From Thermoanaerobacterales bacterium (GTDB lineage: Bacteria > Actinomycetota > Acidimicrobiia > Acidimicrobiales > JACDCH01), in the NCBI GenBank assembly GCA_017577565.1, contig PKRH01000028.1, positions 1 through 30,897 of the forward strand: a stretch of DNA of 30,897 nt, in the 5' to 3' direction. Below the pieces are notes generated by a model, which saw only the letters and a list, made by a program, of their open reading frames with translations, had not been told where the DNA came from and ran no database searches. Shown here piece by piece: positions 6,515 through 13,856 of the stretch. The position numbers were made by a program, and so were the translations under genes. How positions within the stretch are numbered: position 1 is the first letter of the stretch; the number at the start of each line of letters is the position of its first letter.

Positions 6515-6834
6515 GTGCTCGCGCTGACGGCGCCGACGAGGACGATGAAGAAGATCAGCGCGGAGACGACGAGCAGCCCGGTGGCGACCATCCCGCAGAT
6601 CCGCCCGGTCACAACCGAGGAGCGGTTGGTGTAGGCATAGGGGGCCCGGTCGATCTCGGCGAGGACGGTGTTGCCCTTCGCCCAGGCGAACGGGCCGAGG
6701 AGCCCGCAGACGGCCAGGCTGAGGATGCCGAGGACGAGGACCGTCGTGCCGTCAGGGTGCTCGCGCGCGTATCCGTAGGGCCCGTAGGGCCCGTGGGGCC
6801 CGTAGGGAGGCGGTGGAGGCGGGCGCACCGGCAT
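6511..6834 (-). CDS. DUF4190 membrane protein (first copy)
   Basis: This 107-aa protein has a proline, glycine and tyrosine-rich N-terminus (about 1-22, with repeated GPYGP) and two hydrophobic segments (about 30-52 and 74-103). Between them is the signature EIDRAPYAYTNR. This is the DUF4190 layout, a small two-TM membrane protein of unknown function common in actinobacteria. It is paralogous to the next gene upstream (6871-7143), sharing the EIDR-P-AY-NR motif. The start is supported by TACGAT 6 nt upstream of the ATG (leaderless). Its stop overlaps the M20 peptidase start, so the two are probably co-expressed. Confidence 0.8.
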   Translation of the reverse strand: MPVRPPPPPPYGPHGPYGPYGYAREHPDGTTVLVLGILSLAVCGLLGPFAWAKGNTVLAEIDRAPYAYTNRSSVVTGRICGMVATGLLVVSALIFFIVLVGAVSAST

Positions 6835-6840
6835 GGCCGC

Positions 6841-6846
6841 ATCGTA
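6841..6846 (-). promoter_or_regulatory. Leaderless -10 box, first DUF4190 gene
   Basis: TACGAT on the minus strand lies 6 nt before the ATG at 6834, and no Shine-Dalgarno is present. Confidence 0.4.
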
Positions 6847-6870
6847 GGAGTGCGCCCGCGCCGGCCGGGG

Positions 6871-7143
6871 TCAGGAGAAGGTGACCGTGAGGATGATCCC
6901 CAGGATCCAGAGGATCGTCCCCACGATCCCGAGGACCATGCCGGCCTGCACCGTGCCGCGGTTGCTGTAGGCCGACGGGTTGCGGTCGATCTCGCGCAAC
7001 GCGTTGCTCCCCATGACCCAGGCGACGGGGGCGAGGATGCCGCAGGCGATCAGGCCGATGATGCCCAGGGCGAGGACGGCCGTGCCCTGCGGGTGGGGCT
7101 GCGGGACGCCGTCGTGCCCCGGCGGTGGAGGTGCGTAGGACAT
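6871..7143 (-). CDS. DUF4190 membrane protein (second copy)
   Basis: This 90-aa protein has a short Pro/Gly/His-rich N-terminus (1-20) and two transmembrane segments (about 21-45 and 66-89), with the linking motif EIDRNPSAYSNR. It is a paralogue of the gene 36 bp downstream, and the pair looks like a tandem duplication. The start at 7143 is chosen because TACCGT sits 7 nt upstream (leaderless) and the family starts there; the longer frame to 7362 crosses the antisense of the tRNA and is spurious. The function is unknown; a cell-envelope role is likely from topology. Confidence 0.78.
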   Translation of the reverse strand: MSYAPPPPGHDGVPQPHPQGTAVLALGIIGLIACGILAPVAWVMGSNALREIDRNPSAYSNRGTVQAGMVLGIVGTILWILGIILTVTFS

Positions 7144-7150
7144 GGCACGC

Positions 7151-7156
7151 ACGGTA
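7151..7156 (-). promoter_or_regulatory. Leaderless -10 box, second DUF4190 gene
   Basis: TACCGT on the minus strand lies 7 nt before the ATG at 7143, and no ribosome site is present. Confidence 0.4.
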
Positions 7157-7287
7157 GGGGCGCACTCTCGCCGGGTGAAGCCACCCTGTGCTGCGCGGTC
7201 GCGCCCCGCGGTCCGGGTGAGGCGCGTGGTCAGCGGTCGTCGCGGGTGGCGGCACCGGTCGCGGCCCCGGCTACCGTCGAAGGGCAC

Positions 7288-7361
7288 GCCCTCGTAGCTC
7301 AGGTGGACAGAGCGACCGCCTCCTAAGCGGTAGGCCGCAGGTTCGAATCCTGCCGGGGGCA
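7288..7361 (+). tRNA. tRNA-Arg (anticodon CCU)
   Basis: A full cloverleaf can be folded: acceptor GCCCTCG/CGGGGGC (one T-G pair), D arm GCTC/GAGC, anticodon arm ACCGC-CTCCTAA-GCGGT with anticodon CCT, and T arm GCAGG-TTCGAAT-CCTGC. The discriminator is A and no CCA is encoded. It reads AGG. A lower-GC gene follows directly, as is common where elements have integrated next to tRNA genes. Confidence 0.95.
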
Positions 7362-7443
7362 CGGAGTGAGGTGTCGGGCTGGACGGCCGGTCGTCGTCTT
7401 CGCCTCGACGACCGACGTGACCGGATCCCCGCCGTGCAGACGG

Positions 7444-8325
7444 TCAAGTGGGCGGAAGCTGACCGGCCTTGACGGCAAGTGCTCGGGCCTTGGCGAGCCG
7501 CCCGATGAAGCGATCGCTTCCCGCTCCGGGTGGGCAGGCCGCCATCCACCGTTCGAGGACCGCCACCTCTCCCGCGTAGTCCTTCTTCCGGCGCAGGATG
7601 ATCGCGGCTCTTTCTGTGTACGCGGGAGGCGGTACCTCCCCAAGTATCTGGCTGGCTCGCTCGGTGGCGTCGATGATCTCGAGCAGCAGCTCGAGCGCTT
7701 CGTCGTCCCGCTTCTCGGCCCGAAGCTTGTCGAGTGTGGGCACCCACTCGGTGTAGAAGCGGCCGCGGACGTAGCCAGCCTGCTCGGCTTCCTTCCGGCG
7801 CGTACGTTCGCGGTGCGCTCGGTAGCCAGGCTCCTGGCGAAGCACGACCCAAGGATCGGGCCACACCGTGTTCTCGCCGTCGAGCGCTTTGAGGCAGTCG
7901 CCTGGCGACGCAAGGCTGAGCGTTACTCCGTAATGCCCGACGTCGCCGAGGCGTCGTGCCCACCCACCGAGGATCAGGGCTGCGCAGGCACCGATCTCGC
8001 CGTTAGCGGCGAGGCGACGTACGACCGGCTTGTACCGCAGAGCGTCCTCTCGTGAGAGGTGGCCGACCTGGCGCCCGTCGATCCAGACGCCCACGGCGTT
8101 GCGGTCGTAGGGGTTCCTTGGCTCGGGAACCAGCGTGGCGGTGCACTCGCGCGCATGCCCGTCCTCAGTGCGCCCTCCGCACACCTGGTCGAGCGATTCC
8201 TGGTAGTAGGCCTCGCCAACGACTTTCACGATCCGGCCACCCGGGAGCGTACGCACCTTTGCGGTTGAGGGCGTCACGGCTCGCTGCTCGGTGAGCCGAG
8301 TGCGCCACCTGTCGAGGAGCCCCAT
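7444..8325 (-). CDS. HIRAN-domain protein with helical C-terminus
   Basis: The protein is 293 aa. Residues about 32-125 match a HIRAN domain: VVGEAYYQESL, then a PEPRNPYDRNAVGVWIDG core and QVGHLSRE, the pattern HIRAN modules use to bind DNA 3' ends or damaged DNA. Residues about 165-290 are charged and helical with TPR-like repeats (EALELLLEII, ERAAIILRRKKDYAGEVAVLERWM). No nuclease or helicase motif is seen, so it resembles stand-alone HIRAN proteins of actinobacteria. The ATG has AGGGGGA 6 nt upstream. Base composition is visibly lower in GC than its neighbours, and it lies next to a tRNA, so recent acquisition is likely. A DNA-repair or defence role is inference. Confidence 0.72.
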   Translation of the reverse strand: MGLLDRWRTRLTEQRAVTPSTAKVRTLPGGRIVKVVGEAYYQESLDQVCGGRTEDGHARECTATLVPEPRNPYDRNAVGVWIDGRQVGHLSREDALRYKPVVRRLAANGEIGACAALILGGWARRLGDVGHYGVTLSLASPGDCLKALDGENTVWPDPWVVLRQEPGYRAHRERTRRKEAEQAGYVRGRFYTEWVPTLDKLRAEKRDDEALELLLEIIDATERASQILGEVPPPAYTERAAIILRRKKDYAGEVAVLERWMAACPPGAGSDRFIGRLAKARALAVKAGQLPPT

Positions 8326-8625
8326 GCTCCGTCCCCCTGTCTGTGTGTTGCCGACATCTCTGCGCGCGGTCCCGTGCGGTTTCTCGAGAGGCCGCTCAGC
8401 TGAGACCTCGGAACCGCTGGGGTTCCGTCTGCGCCTCAGGGACCGGGCGAGACCCAGCCAGCGAGCTACTCCGACTCAACTTGGCTCCGCCGCGTCGGAA
8501 TCGCTCCCGGTTGTCCGCCCGCCTGGTTCCCAGAGCACTGATCGTAGCGTGACCCTTTGGTCGGGCGACGGCATGGCGGTCGGGTACGGCTGGCTCCCGC
8601 CGCAGACCGGCCGCTGCCCCTTGAA
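8326..8625. other. Gene-free, lower-GC stretch beside the HIRAN gene
   Basis: About 300 bp without a credible gene. Frames through it (for example 8291-8689 +) show no family and overlap the HIRAN gene start. Short inverted repeats such as AACCGCTGGGGTT near 8411 occur. I see no transposase remnant and no copy of the tRNA 3' end that would mark an attachment site. Confidence 0.4.
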
Positions 8626-8663
8626 CACGGTGGCTCACCGTGCCAACCTAGAACCGCGTTCTA
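8626..8663 (+). promoter_or_regulatory. Two palindromes before the amidohydrolase gene (TetR/KstR-like)
   Basis: CACGGTG-GCT-CACCGTG (8626-8642) is a perfect 7-bp inverted repeat. TAGAAC-CGC-GTTCTA (8649-8663) is a perfect 6-bp inverted repeat resembling the TAGAACnnGTTCTA operators of TetR-type lipid regulators such as KstR, but with a 3-bp instead of 2-bp centre. A TTGAAC hexamer (8621-8626) could be the -35. The GTG start lies 22 bp after the second palindrome. Confidence 0.5.
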
Positions 8664-8685
8664 ATTTTCCTCGGGAGGGGGCGCG

Positions 8686-9915
8686 GTGAGCGACCACGAC
8701 GACCGCCGGTACACCGTCATCTCGGCCGACACCCACGCGGGCGGCAGCCACGCGATGTACCGCGAGTACCTCGAGTCGAAGTACCACGAGGAGTTCGACG
8801 CGTGGCGGGCCCAGTACAAGAACCCGTTCGCCGACCTCGGCGACGAGCGCCGGTACCGCAACTGGGACGACGAGATGCGCAACTCCCAGCAGGACGCGGA
8901 CGGCGTCGTGGGCGAGGTCATCTACCCGAACACGGTCCCGCCGTTCTTCCCCAGCTTCGTCCTGTTCGCCAAGCCGCCGACGCCGGAGGAGTACGAGCTG
9001 CGGCTGGCCGGCATCCGCGCCCACAACCGGTGGCTGGCCGACTTCTGCAGCCGCTACCCCGAGCGCCGGGCCGGCATCGGGCAGATCTTCCTCAACGACG
9101 TCGACGACGCCATCGAGGACGTGCGCTGGATCAAGGAGCACGGCCTGCGGGGCGGCATCCTCCTGCCGACGATCCCGCCCGACGTCGACTGGGTGAAGCC
9201 GCTCAACCACCCCGACTACGACCGGCTCTGGGCGGTGTGCCAGGACCTGGAGGTGCCGATCAACTGCCACGGCGGCACCGGCTCGCCGTCCTACGCCCGG
9301 GTGCCGTCCAGCGCGCTGATCATGCTGGCCGAGATCCCCATGTACTCGCGCCGGCCGCTGCTGTTCCTCATGCTCTCGGGGGTGTTCGAGCGGTTCCCCC
9401 GCCTGCGGTTCGTGATGACCGAGCAGGGCTGCAGCTGGCTCCCGGGGATGCTGCAGCAGCTCGACATGATCCTGGAGAACGTCCGGGAGAACCAGGCCGT
9501 CGGCGAGCTGCGCTTCAAGCCGGAGCACATCCTCCCGAAGTCGGCCACCGAGTACGTCGAGCAGAACGTCTGGTTCGGCATCAGCTTCCCCCAGCGGGCC
9601 GACGTCGAGGTGGCCCGCAGCGGGATCGTCAGCCTCGACAAGTTCATGTGGGGCAGCGACTACCCCCATGACGAGGGCACCTACCCCTACACGAGGGAGG
9701 CGCTCCGGCAGGTGTTCTCCGACTGGCCCGAGGAGGACCTGCGCAAGATCCTGGGCGAGAACGCCGCCGAGCTCTACGACTTCGACCTCGACGCCCTCGC
9801 GCCCCTGGCCGCGCAGCTCGGCCCCCGGGTCTCCGAGGTGGCCACGCCGCTCACCGAGCTGCCGCCCGAGCCCAACGAGGCGCTGCTGCGCAACGCGACG
9901 CCGAGCGCGGCCTGA
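8686..9915 (+). CDS. Amidohydrolase-2 family metal-dependent hydrolase
   Basis: This 409-aa TIM-barrel hydrolase belongs to the amidohydrolase-related (ACMSD-like) group. The metal motif near the start is SADTHAGG (Asp-x-His, residues 12-19), followed by PINCHGGTG (mid-protein His), RFVMTEQGCSW, and the catalytic Asp in MWGSDYPHDEG (about 322-332). It probably acts on a carboxylated ring or ester substrate; many actinobacterial members sit in lipid or sterol catabolic regulons, but the substrate cannot be deduced. The GTG start has GGGAGGGGG upstream. The leader holds a KstR-like palindrome, hinting at control by a lipid-responsive TetR repressor. It faces the SDR gene. Confidence 0.85.
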   Translation: MSDHDDRRYTVISADTHAGGSHAMYREYLESKYHEEFDAWRAQYKNPFADLGDERRYRNWDDEMRNSQQDADGVVGEVIYPNTVPPFFPSFVLFAKPPTPEEYELRLAGIRAHNRWLADFCSRYPERRAGIGQIFLNDVDDAIEDVRWIKEHGLRGGILLPTIPPDVDWVKPLNHPDYDRLWAVCQDLEVPINCHGGTGSPSYARVPSSALIMLAEIPMYSRRPLLFLMLSGVFERFPRLRFVMTEQGCSWLPGMLQQLDMILENVRENQAVGELRFKPEHILPKSATEYVEQNVWFGISFPQRADVEVARSGIVSLDKFMWGSDYPHDEGTYPYTREALRQVFSDWPEEDLRKILGENAAELYDFDLDALAPLAAQLGPRVSEVATPLTELPPEPNEALLRNATPSAA

Positions 9916-9936
9916 CCGCCAGCACCGTCCCGTGGC

Positions 9937-9965
9937 GGCCGTGCCCGCGCCGGCGCGGGCCGGCC
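9937..9965. terminator. Hairpin between amidohydrolase and SDR genes
   Basis: GCCCGCGC-CG-GCGCGGGC (9943-9960) is a perfect palindrome, extended by GGCCG/CGGCC with one unpaired T. A second hairpin, CCGCCC-GGAC-GGGCGG, follows directly. It lies between two convergent stops and has no T tract. Confidence 0.55.
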
Positions 9966-9981
9966 GCCCGGACGGGCGGTC

Positions 9982-10836
9982 TCAGCCGGGGTGCGTCTCG
10001 CCGCCGACCGGGGCGAGCACCTGGCCGGTGAAGTAGCCCGACAGCCGCTCGGACGCCAGGAACACGAAGGACGGCGCGATCTCGTCGGGCTGGGCGACCC
10101 GGTCCATCGGCGCCTGGCTGCCGAAGGACTCGGTCTTCTCCGGCGGCATCGTCGCCGGGATGAGCGGGGTCCAGACGGGGCCGGGCGCCACGCAGTTGAC
10201 CCGGATGCGCCGGTCGAGCAGGGCCTGCGCCATCGACTTGGTGAAGATGTGCACCGCCCCCTTGGTCGTGGCGTAGGCGAGCAGCGACCGGTTCCCCCGC
10301 AGCCCGTTGACCGAGCCGGTGTTGATGATCGCCGAGCCGTCGGGCATGTGCTCCAGCGCCGCCCGCGTGCACCAGAAGTAGCTGTGGACGTTGGTGCGGA
10401 AGGTGGCCTCCCACTCCTCGGTCGACACCTCCGCCAGGGAGTCCACGGGGCGCTGCCGGGCGATGTTGTTCACCAGCAGGTCGATGCCGCCCAGCTGCTC
10501 GACGGTCGTGGCGACGGCGTGGCGGCACGCCGCCTCCTCGGACAGGTCGCCGGGGACGGCGACGGCGCGCCGCCCCGCGTCCTCGACGAGCGCGACCGTG
10601 TGCTCCGCGTCCTCGTGCTCGGACAGGTAGGCGATGGCGACGTCGGCGCCCTCCTTGGCGAACGCCACCGCCACGGCCCGGCCGATGCCGGAGTCGCCGC
10701 CGGTGACCAGCGCCTTGCGGCCCGTGAGCAGTCCCCGGCCCTCGTAGTCGGCCATCTCGTCCTTCGGGCGGGGCGTCATCTCGGCCGTCGTGCCGGGGGG
10801 CTCCTGGGACTGGGGCGGCCGCTGCTGCTCGCTCAT
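9982..10836 (-). CDS. SDR-family oxidoreductase (YghA/GSP39-like)
   Basis: This 284-aa NAD(P)-dependent short-chain dehydrogenase belongs to the longer, stress-associated branch (general stress protein 39/YghA type) with a polar N-terminal extension of about 36 residues. The cofactor motif TGGDSGIG is at 45-52, the NN of the NNAG-like motif at 123-124, and the catalytic Ser175, Tyr188 and Lys192 are present. VNCVAPGPVWTPLIP at 213-227 and the end SGYFTGQVLAPVGGE are typical. The substrate is probably an aldehyde or ketone. The ATG at 10836 has GAGGAGA 7 nt upstream; the longer frame to 10980 overlaps the divergent rhomboid gene. Confidence 0.9.
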   Translation of the reverse strand: MSEQQRPPQSQEPPGTTAEMTPRPKDEMADYEGRGLLTGRKALVTGGDSGIGRAVAVAFAKEGADVAIAYLSEHEDAEHTVALVEDAGRRAVAVPGDLSEEAACRHAVATTVEQLGGIDLLVNNIARQRPVDSLAEVSTEEWEATFRTNVHSYFWCTRAALEHMPDGSAIINTGSVNGLRGNRSLLAYATTKGAVHIFTKSMAQALLDRRIRVNCVAPGPVWTPLIPATMPPEKTESFGSQAPMDRVAQPDEIAPSFVFLASERLSGYFTGQVLAPVGGETHPG

Positions 10837-10935
10837 CGTCGTCTCCTCGCGCCGGCGGCGAGGGGCCGGTCGGCGCCGCCGAGGGCTACCCGCCCCGGGT
10901 GCCACCGAACCGGCGGCGATCGCCCCGTCCCTCGG

Positions 10936-10941
10936 TAGCGT
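10936..10941 (+). promoter_or_regulatory. Leaderless -10 box of the rhomboid gene
   Basis: TAGCGT ends 8 nt before the GTG at 10950, and no Shine-Dalgarno is visible. Confidence 0.45.
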
Positions 10942-10949
10942 GCAGCTTC

Positions 10950-11783
10950 GTGCTGCCGTTGCGGGACGAGAACCCGGCACGGTCGGTGCCGGTCGTCACG
11001 TGGGTGATCATCGCCGCCTGCGTCGCGGTGTTCCTGTTCTGGCAACCGACGCCGTGGTCGAGTACGCCCGAGGACGTCGACTTCACGCTGCGGTGGGCGG
11101 CCATCCCCTGCGAGCTGACGACCGGCGAGCCCCTGACCGTCGACGAGGTCGTGGCCACGTTCCGCTTCGGCGACGACAGCGCCTGTGGCTTCGGTTCGCC
11201 CGCGTCGCCGCCGTTCGAGCCCGACAAGGACGTCTGGCTGGCCGCGCTGGTGTCGATGTTCCTGCACGGCAGCATCGCCCACCTGGCCGGCAACATGCTG
11301 TTCCTCTGGGTTTTCGGCAACAACGTCGAGGACCGGCTGGGCAAGGTCGGATTCGTCCTCTTCTACCTGGTGGGCGGCATCGCCGCGACCGTCGCCCACG
11401 TGGCGCTCGACCCGAGCTCGACCGTGCCCGTGGTCGGGGCCTCCGGCGCCATCGCCGCGGTCATGGGCGCCTACATGGTCTGGTACCCGAACGCGCCCAT
11501 CCGGACCCTCGTCCTCTTCATCACCTTCATCACGGTCGTCGACGTGCGGGCCAAGTGGCTGCTCGGCCTGTGGTTCGTCTTCCAGTTCTTCACCGACCCC
11601 AACGAGGGGGTCGCCTGGATGGCGCACGTCGGCGGGTTCGTCTTCGGCGTCGCCGTGGCCTGGCTGCTGCGCAACGTGCGGCGCCCGCCCGAGCCGCTGG
11701 GCCGGCCGACCTACGGGACCGGGTGGTACGGGCCGCCGCCCCCGCCGCCGCCACCGCCGCCGGGGTGGCCCGGCCGCTGGTGA
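10950..11783 (+). CDS. Rhomboid-family intramembrane serine protease
   Basis: This 277-aa polytopic membrane protein has about six or seven transmembrane segments. The N-terminus VLPLRDENPARSVPVVTW is the usual beginning of bacterial rhomboids of this group, which fixes the GTG start at 10950. The conserved HGSIAHLAGNMLFLWVFGNNVEDRLG (in parts) precedes the nucleophile Ser in GASGAI, and the catalytic His lies in AHVGGFVFG in the last TM. The enzyme cleaves substrates inside the membrane; its substrates are unknown. The tail is a run of prolines ending in GWPGRW. The longer frame to 10899 is an upstream extension without homology. Confidence 0.9.
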   Translation: MLPLRDENPARSVPVVTWVIIAACVAVFLFWQPTPWSSTPEDVDFTLRWAAIPCELTTGEPLTVDEVVATFRFGDDSACGFGSPASPPFEPDKDVWLAALVSMFLHGSIAHLAGNMLFLWVFGNNVEDRLGKVGFVLFYLVGGIAATVAHVALDPSSTVPVVGASGAIAAVMGAYMVWYPNAPIRTLVLFITFITVVDVRAKWLLGLWFVFQFFTDPNEGVAWMAHVGGFVFGVAVAWLLRNVRRPPEPLGRPTYGTGWYGPPPPPPPPPPGWPGRW

Positions 11784-11792
11784 CGACCTGGC

Positions 11793-11814
11793 GGGCCGGC
11801 GACCCGCCCGGCCC
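11793..11814. terminator. Hairpin between rhomboid and EF-hand genes
   Basis: GGGCCGG (11793-11799) and CCGGCCC (11808-11814) form a 7-bp stem with an 8-nt loop between two convergent stops. Confidence 0.5.
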
Positions 11815-11825
11815 CTGCGGCGCGG

Positions 11826-12062
11826 TCAGTCGCCGGCCGCTCGGGGGCCGTGCTCGCCGCTCAGGTAGGCCGCGAGCTCCTCGAGGGTGACGAGGCCGTC
11901 GCCGTCGGCGTCCATCATCGAGATCGCCGTGGCGGCGCTCTCGTCGGTGTAGGTGACGCCGAGCGTCGCCATGATCTCCTTGAACTCGGCCGCCGAGACG
12001 CGCCCGTCGCCGTCCTTGTCGAGCATGGCGAAGGTCGTCTCGAACCGTCGGGTGTCCACCAT
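11826..12062 (-). CDS. Small EF-hand calcium-binding protein (calerythrin/calmodulin-like)
   Basis: This 78-aa protein consists of two EF hands. Loop 1 is DKDGDGRVSAAE (about residues 15-26) and loop 2 is DADGDGLVTLEE (about 51-62), both with full sets of acidic ligands and glycine at position 6. It should bind two Ca2+ ions in the cytosol; the partner is unknown. The start at 12062 is chosen because GGAGG lies 8 nt upstream of the ATG; the longer frame to 12236 overlaps the divergent DUF3068 gene. Such short two-hand proteins are frequent in actinobacteria. Confidence 0.88.
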   Translation of the reverse strand: MVDTRRFETTFAMLDKDGDGRVSAAEFKEIMATLGVTYTDESAATAISMMDADGDGLVTLEELAAYLSGEHGPRAAGD

Positions 12063-12219
12063 GTCGTGGGCCTCCACTGGTTCGGGAGCCCCGCAGCGTA
12101 GCGGGCGGCGACCGGGGACCGGCAGCCGCCTTCGGTGACCAAGGTCCTGCGGGGAGTGGCAGATCGGACGTGGTCGAGGCCCCGGCCGAGGGCGTCCCAT
12201 GGGGGTGAGAGGAGGGGCC

Positions 12220-13506
12220 ATGCACCGCAGGACCACCCGGAGCGGCGTGCGCCACGGCTACCCGCGGCCGGCGCTCGTCGTGGCCGCCGGGTTCGCGCTC
12301 GCCGCCGTCGCCTGGGTGACCGTGGGCGTCCCGACCGTCGTGAAGTACCCGACGGACCTCGTGGCGACGCCGAGCTACGAGGGCACCTTCACGCTCCTCG
12401 TCGACCCGGTGTCCGCGGCGCCGCTCGACGAGCCGCTCGAGCTCCCGCTGACCGTCGACCGCCGGATCGAGGCGATCCCGGCGGAGAGCGGCGCCACGCG
12501 CGTCGTCGTGCGGGAGACGATCGAGCAGCGCGCCGGCGACCTGATCGACACCACCCAGACCAACCAGTACGTGATGGACCGGTCGACGCTCGAGAACGTC
12601 GCCGACGACCGCGCCTACGCCTTCGAGCCGGGCAACGTCGTCGACCGGTCGGGCGCGTACCGCGTCAACCTGCCGTTCGGCACCGGGCCCGACGACACCT
12701 ACCCCATCTACCAGAACGAGATCGACGACACCTACGAGATGGTGCCGGTGGCCGGCGACCCCGCGGACGAGGTCGCGGGCCTGGCGGTCCACTGGTTCAC
12801 CGCGTCGGTCACCGAGGCGCCGGTGACCGACGCCTACCTGGACGAGCTGGGGAAGGCCGCGGCGCTGCCCCGGTCGCTGACGGTCGACCAGCTCGCGCCG
12901 CACCTGGCGGCGGCCGGCGACGTCGACCTCGGCGCCGTCCTCGCCGGCCTGGCGCCGGCGCTCGACCCCGGTGACGCGGCGGCGCTCGCCGCGCTCCGCG
13001 CCGAGCCGGTCGGCCTCGAGTACGTCCTCTCGTTCACCGGGCGGGCGGCCATCGAGCCGGTCACCGGCGCCCAGGTGCGGGTCGACGTCGACGAGGAGCT
13101 CGGGGTCCGCCCCGACCCCGGCCCCCTGTCCGCCCTCCGGGACCTGCTGCGGCGCCACCGCGAGGTCCCGGGGGCGGTCGAGGCGGCGGACGCGCTCGAC
13201 GCGCTGGCCACCGGCCCGGCGATCCCCGTCTACGCCGTCGACTACGCCCAGACGCCGGCCACGGTGGCCGAGGTGGCCGACACGGTCGCCGGCCTGCGGG
13301 CCCAGGTGCGCCTGGCCACGGTGTGGCTGCCGCTCGGCCTCGGCGCCGCGGCGCTCGGCGCGCTCCTGGTGGGTGCCGCCGTGGACCTGCGCCGCCGCCA
13401 CCGCCGCACCCCGCCGGCGAAGCGCCCGCCGCCCGCGACGCGGCCGGCGCCGGTGCCCGAGCCGCCGGCACGGGAGCCGGTCGGGGCGGGGCGGCGGCCC
13501 GCCTGA
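12220..13506 (+). CDS. DUF3068 (PorA-family-like) membrane-anchored protein
   Basis: The protein is 428 aa. It has an N-terminal transmembrane segment (about 20-40), a long extracytoplasmic domain rich in beta-strand patterns (about 45-370, with KYPTDL, FTLLVDPVSA and TDAYLDELG), a second transmembrane segment (about 373-395) and a basic, proline-rich cytoplasmic tail. This is the architecture of actinobacterial DUF3068 proteins, sometimes named PorA family, of uncertain function at the cell envelope. The ATG at 12220 follows AGGAGG by 4 nt; an in-frame ATG at 12199 has no ribosome site. It is divergent from the EF-hand gene. Confidence 0.82.
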   Translation: MHRRTTRSGVRHGYPRPALVVAAGFALAAVAWVTVGVPTVVKYPTDLVATPSYEGTFTLLVDPVSAAPLDEPLELPLTVDRRIEAIPAESGATRVVVRETIEQRAGDLIDTTQTNQYVMDRSTLENVADDRAYAFEPGNVVDRSGAYRVNLPFGTGPDDTYPIYQNEIDDTYEMVPVAGDPADEVAGLAVHWFTASVTEAPVTDAYLDELGKAAALPRSLTVDQLAPHLAAAGDVDLGAVLAGLAPALDPGDAAALAALRAEPVGLEYVLSFTGRAAIEPVTGAQVRVDVDEELGVRPDPGPLSALRDLLRRHREVPGAVEAADALDALATGPAIPVYAVDYAQTPATVAEVADTVAGLRAQVRLATVWLPLGLGAAALGALLVGAAVDLRRRHRRTPPAKRPPPATRPAPVPEPPAREPVGAGRRPA

Positions 13507-13563
13507 CCGGCCGGGGGACGGCCGGGCACTAGGGTGCGGTCCCCCTGACGAGACGGAGACGCC

Positions 13564-13806
13564 ATGGATCTGATCGAGCACGAGACCGAGAGCGTCCTGA
13601 GCCGGGAGGAGGCCGCCGAGCGCCTGCGGGCCCTGGCCGACCAGCTCGCCCGGCACAACAAGCTGACCTTCGAGCGCGACGGGCGGCGGTACACGGTCGA
13701 CGTGCCCGACCGGGTGCGCCTCACGCTCGAGGTCGAGGTCGGCGCGGCGAACGAGATCGAGGTCGAGATCGGCTGGCCGGTCGGCGAAGCCGAGGGCGGG
13801 TCGTAG
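13564..13806 (+). CDS. Amphi-Trp domain protein
   Basis: This 80-aa protein matches the small amphi-Trp domain family: an N-terminal helix (SREEAAERLRALADQL, about 12-27), a hairpin around FERDGRRYTVDVPD, and two alternating-hydrophobic strands ending in the conserved IEVEIGW. It is cytosolic and its function is not established. The ATG has GGAG 5 nt upstream. It is separated from the DUF3068 gene by 57 bp and may be co-transcribed with it, though a TAGGGT box just upstream could give it its own promoter. Confidence 0.82.
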   Translation: MDLIEHETESVLSREEAAERLRALADQLARHNKLTFERDGRRYTVDVPDRVRLTLEVEVGAANEIEVEIGWPVGEAEGGS

Positions 13807-13829
13807 CCGCGCCACCCACCGAGGCTCCG

Positions 13830-13847
13830 GCCCCGTCGGGTCGGGGC
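13830..13847. terminator. Hairpin between amphi-Trp and USP genes
   Basis: GCCCCG-TCGGGT-CGGGGC is a 6-bp stem between convergent stops, with no T tract. Confidence 0.4.
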
Positions 13848-13856
13848 GGCGGCGGG

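Noticed and set aside
7337..8685. Attachment-site duplication of the tRNA-Arg 3' end
   Set aside because: I searched by eye for GTTCGAATCCTGCC downstream and found no second copy, so integration by a tRNA-directed integrase is not shown.
11740..11762. Simple-sequence repeat CCGCCGCC as a regulatory or phase-variable tract
   Set aside because: It encodes the proline run at the rhomboid C-terminus and is ordinary for GC-rich coding sequence.
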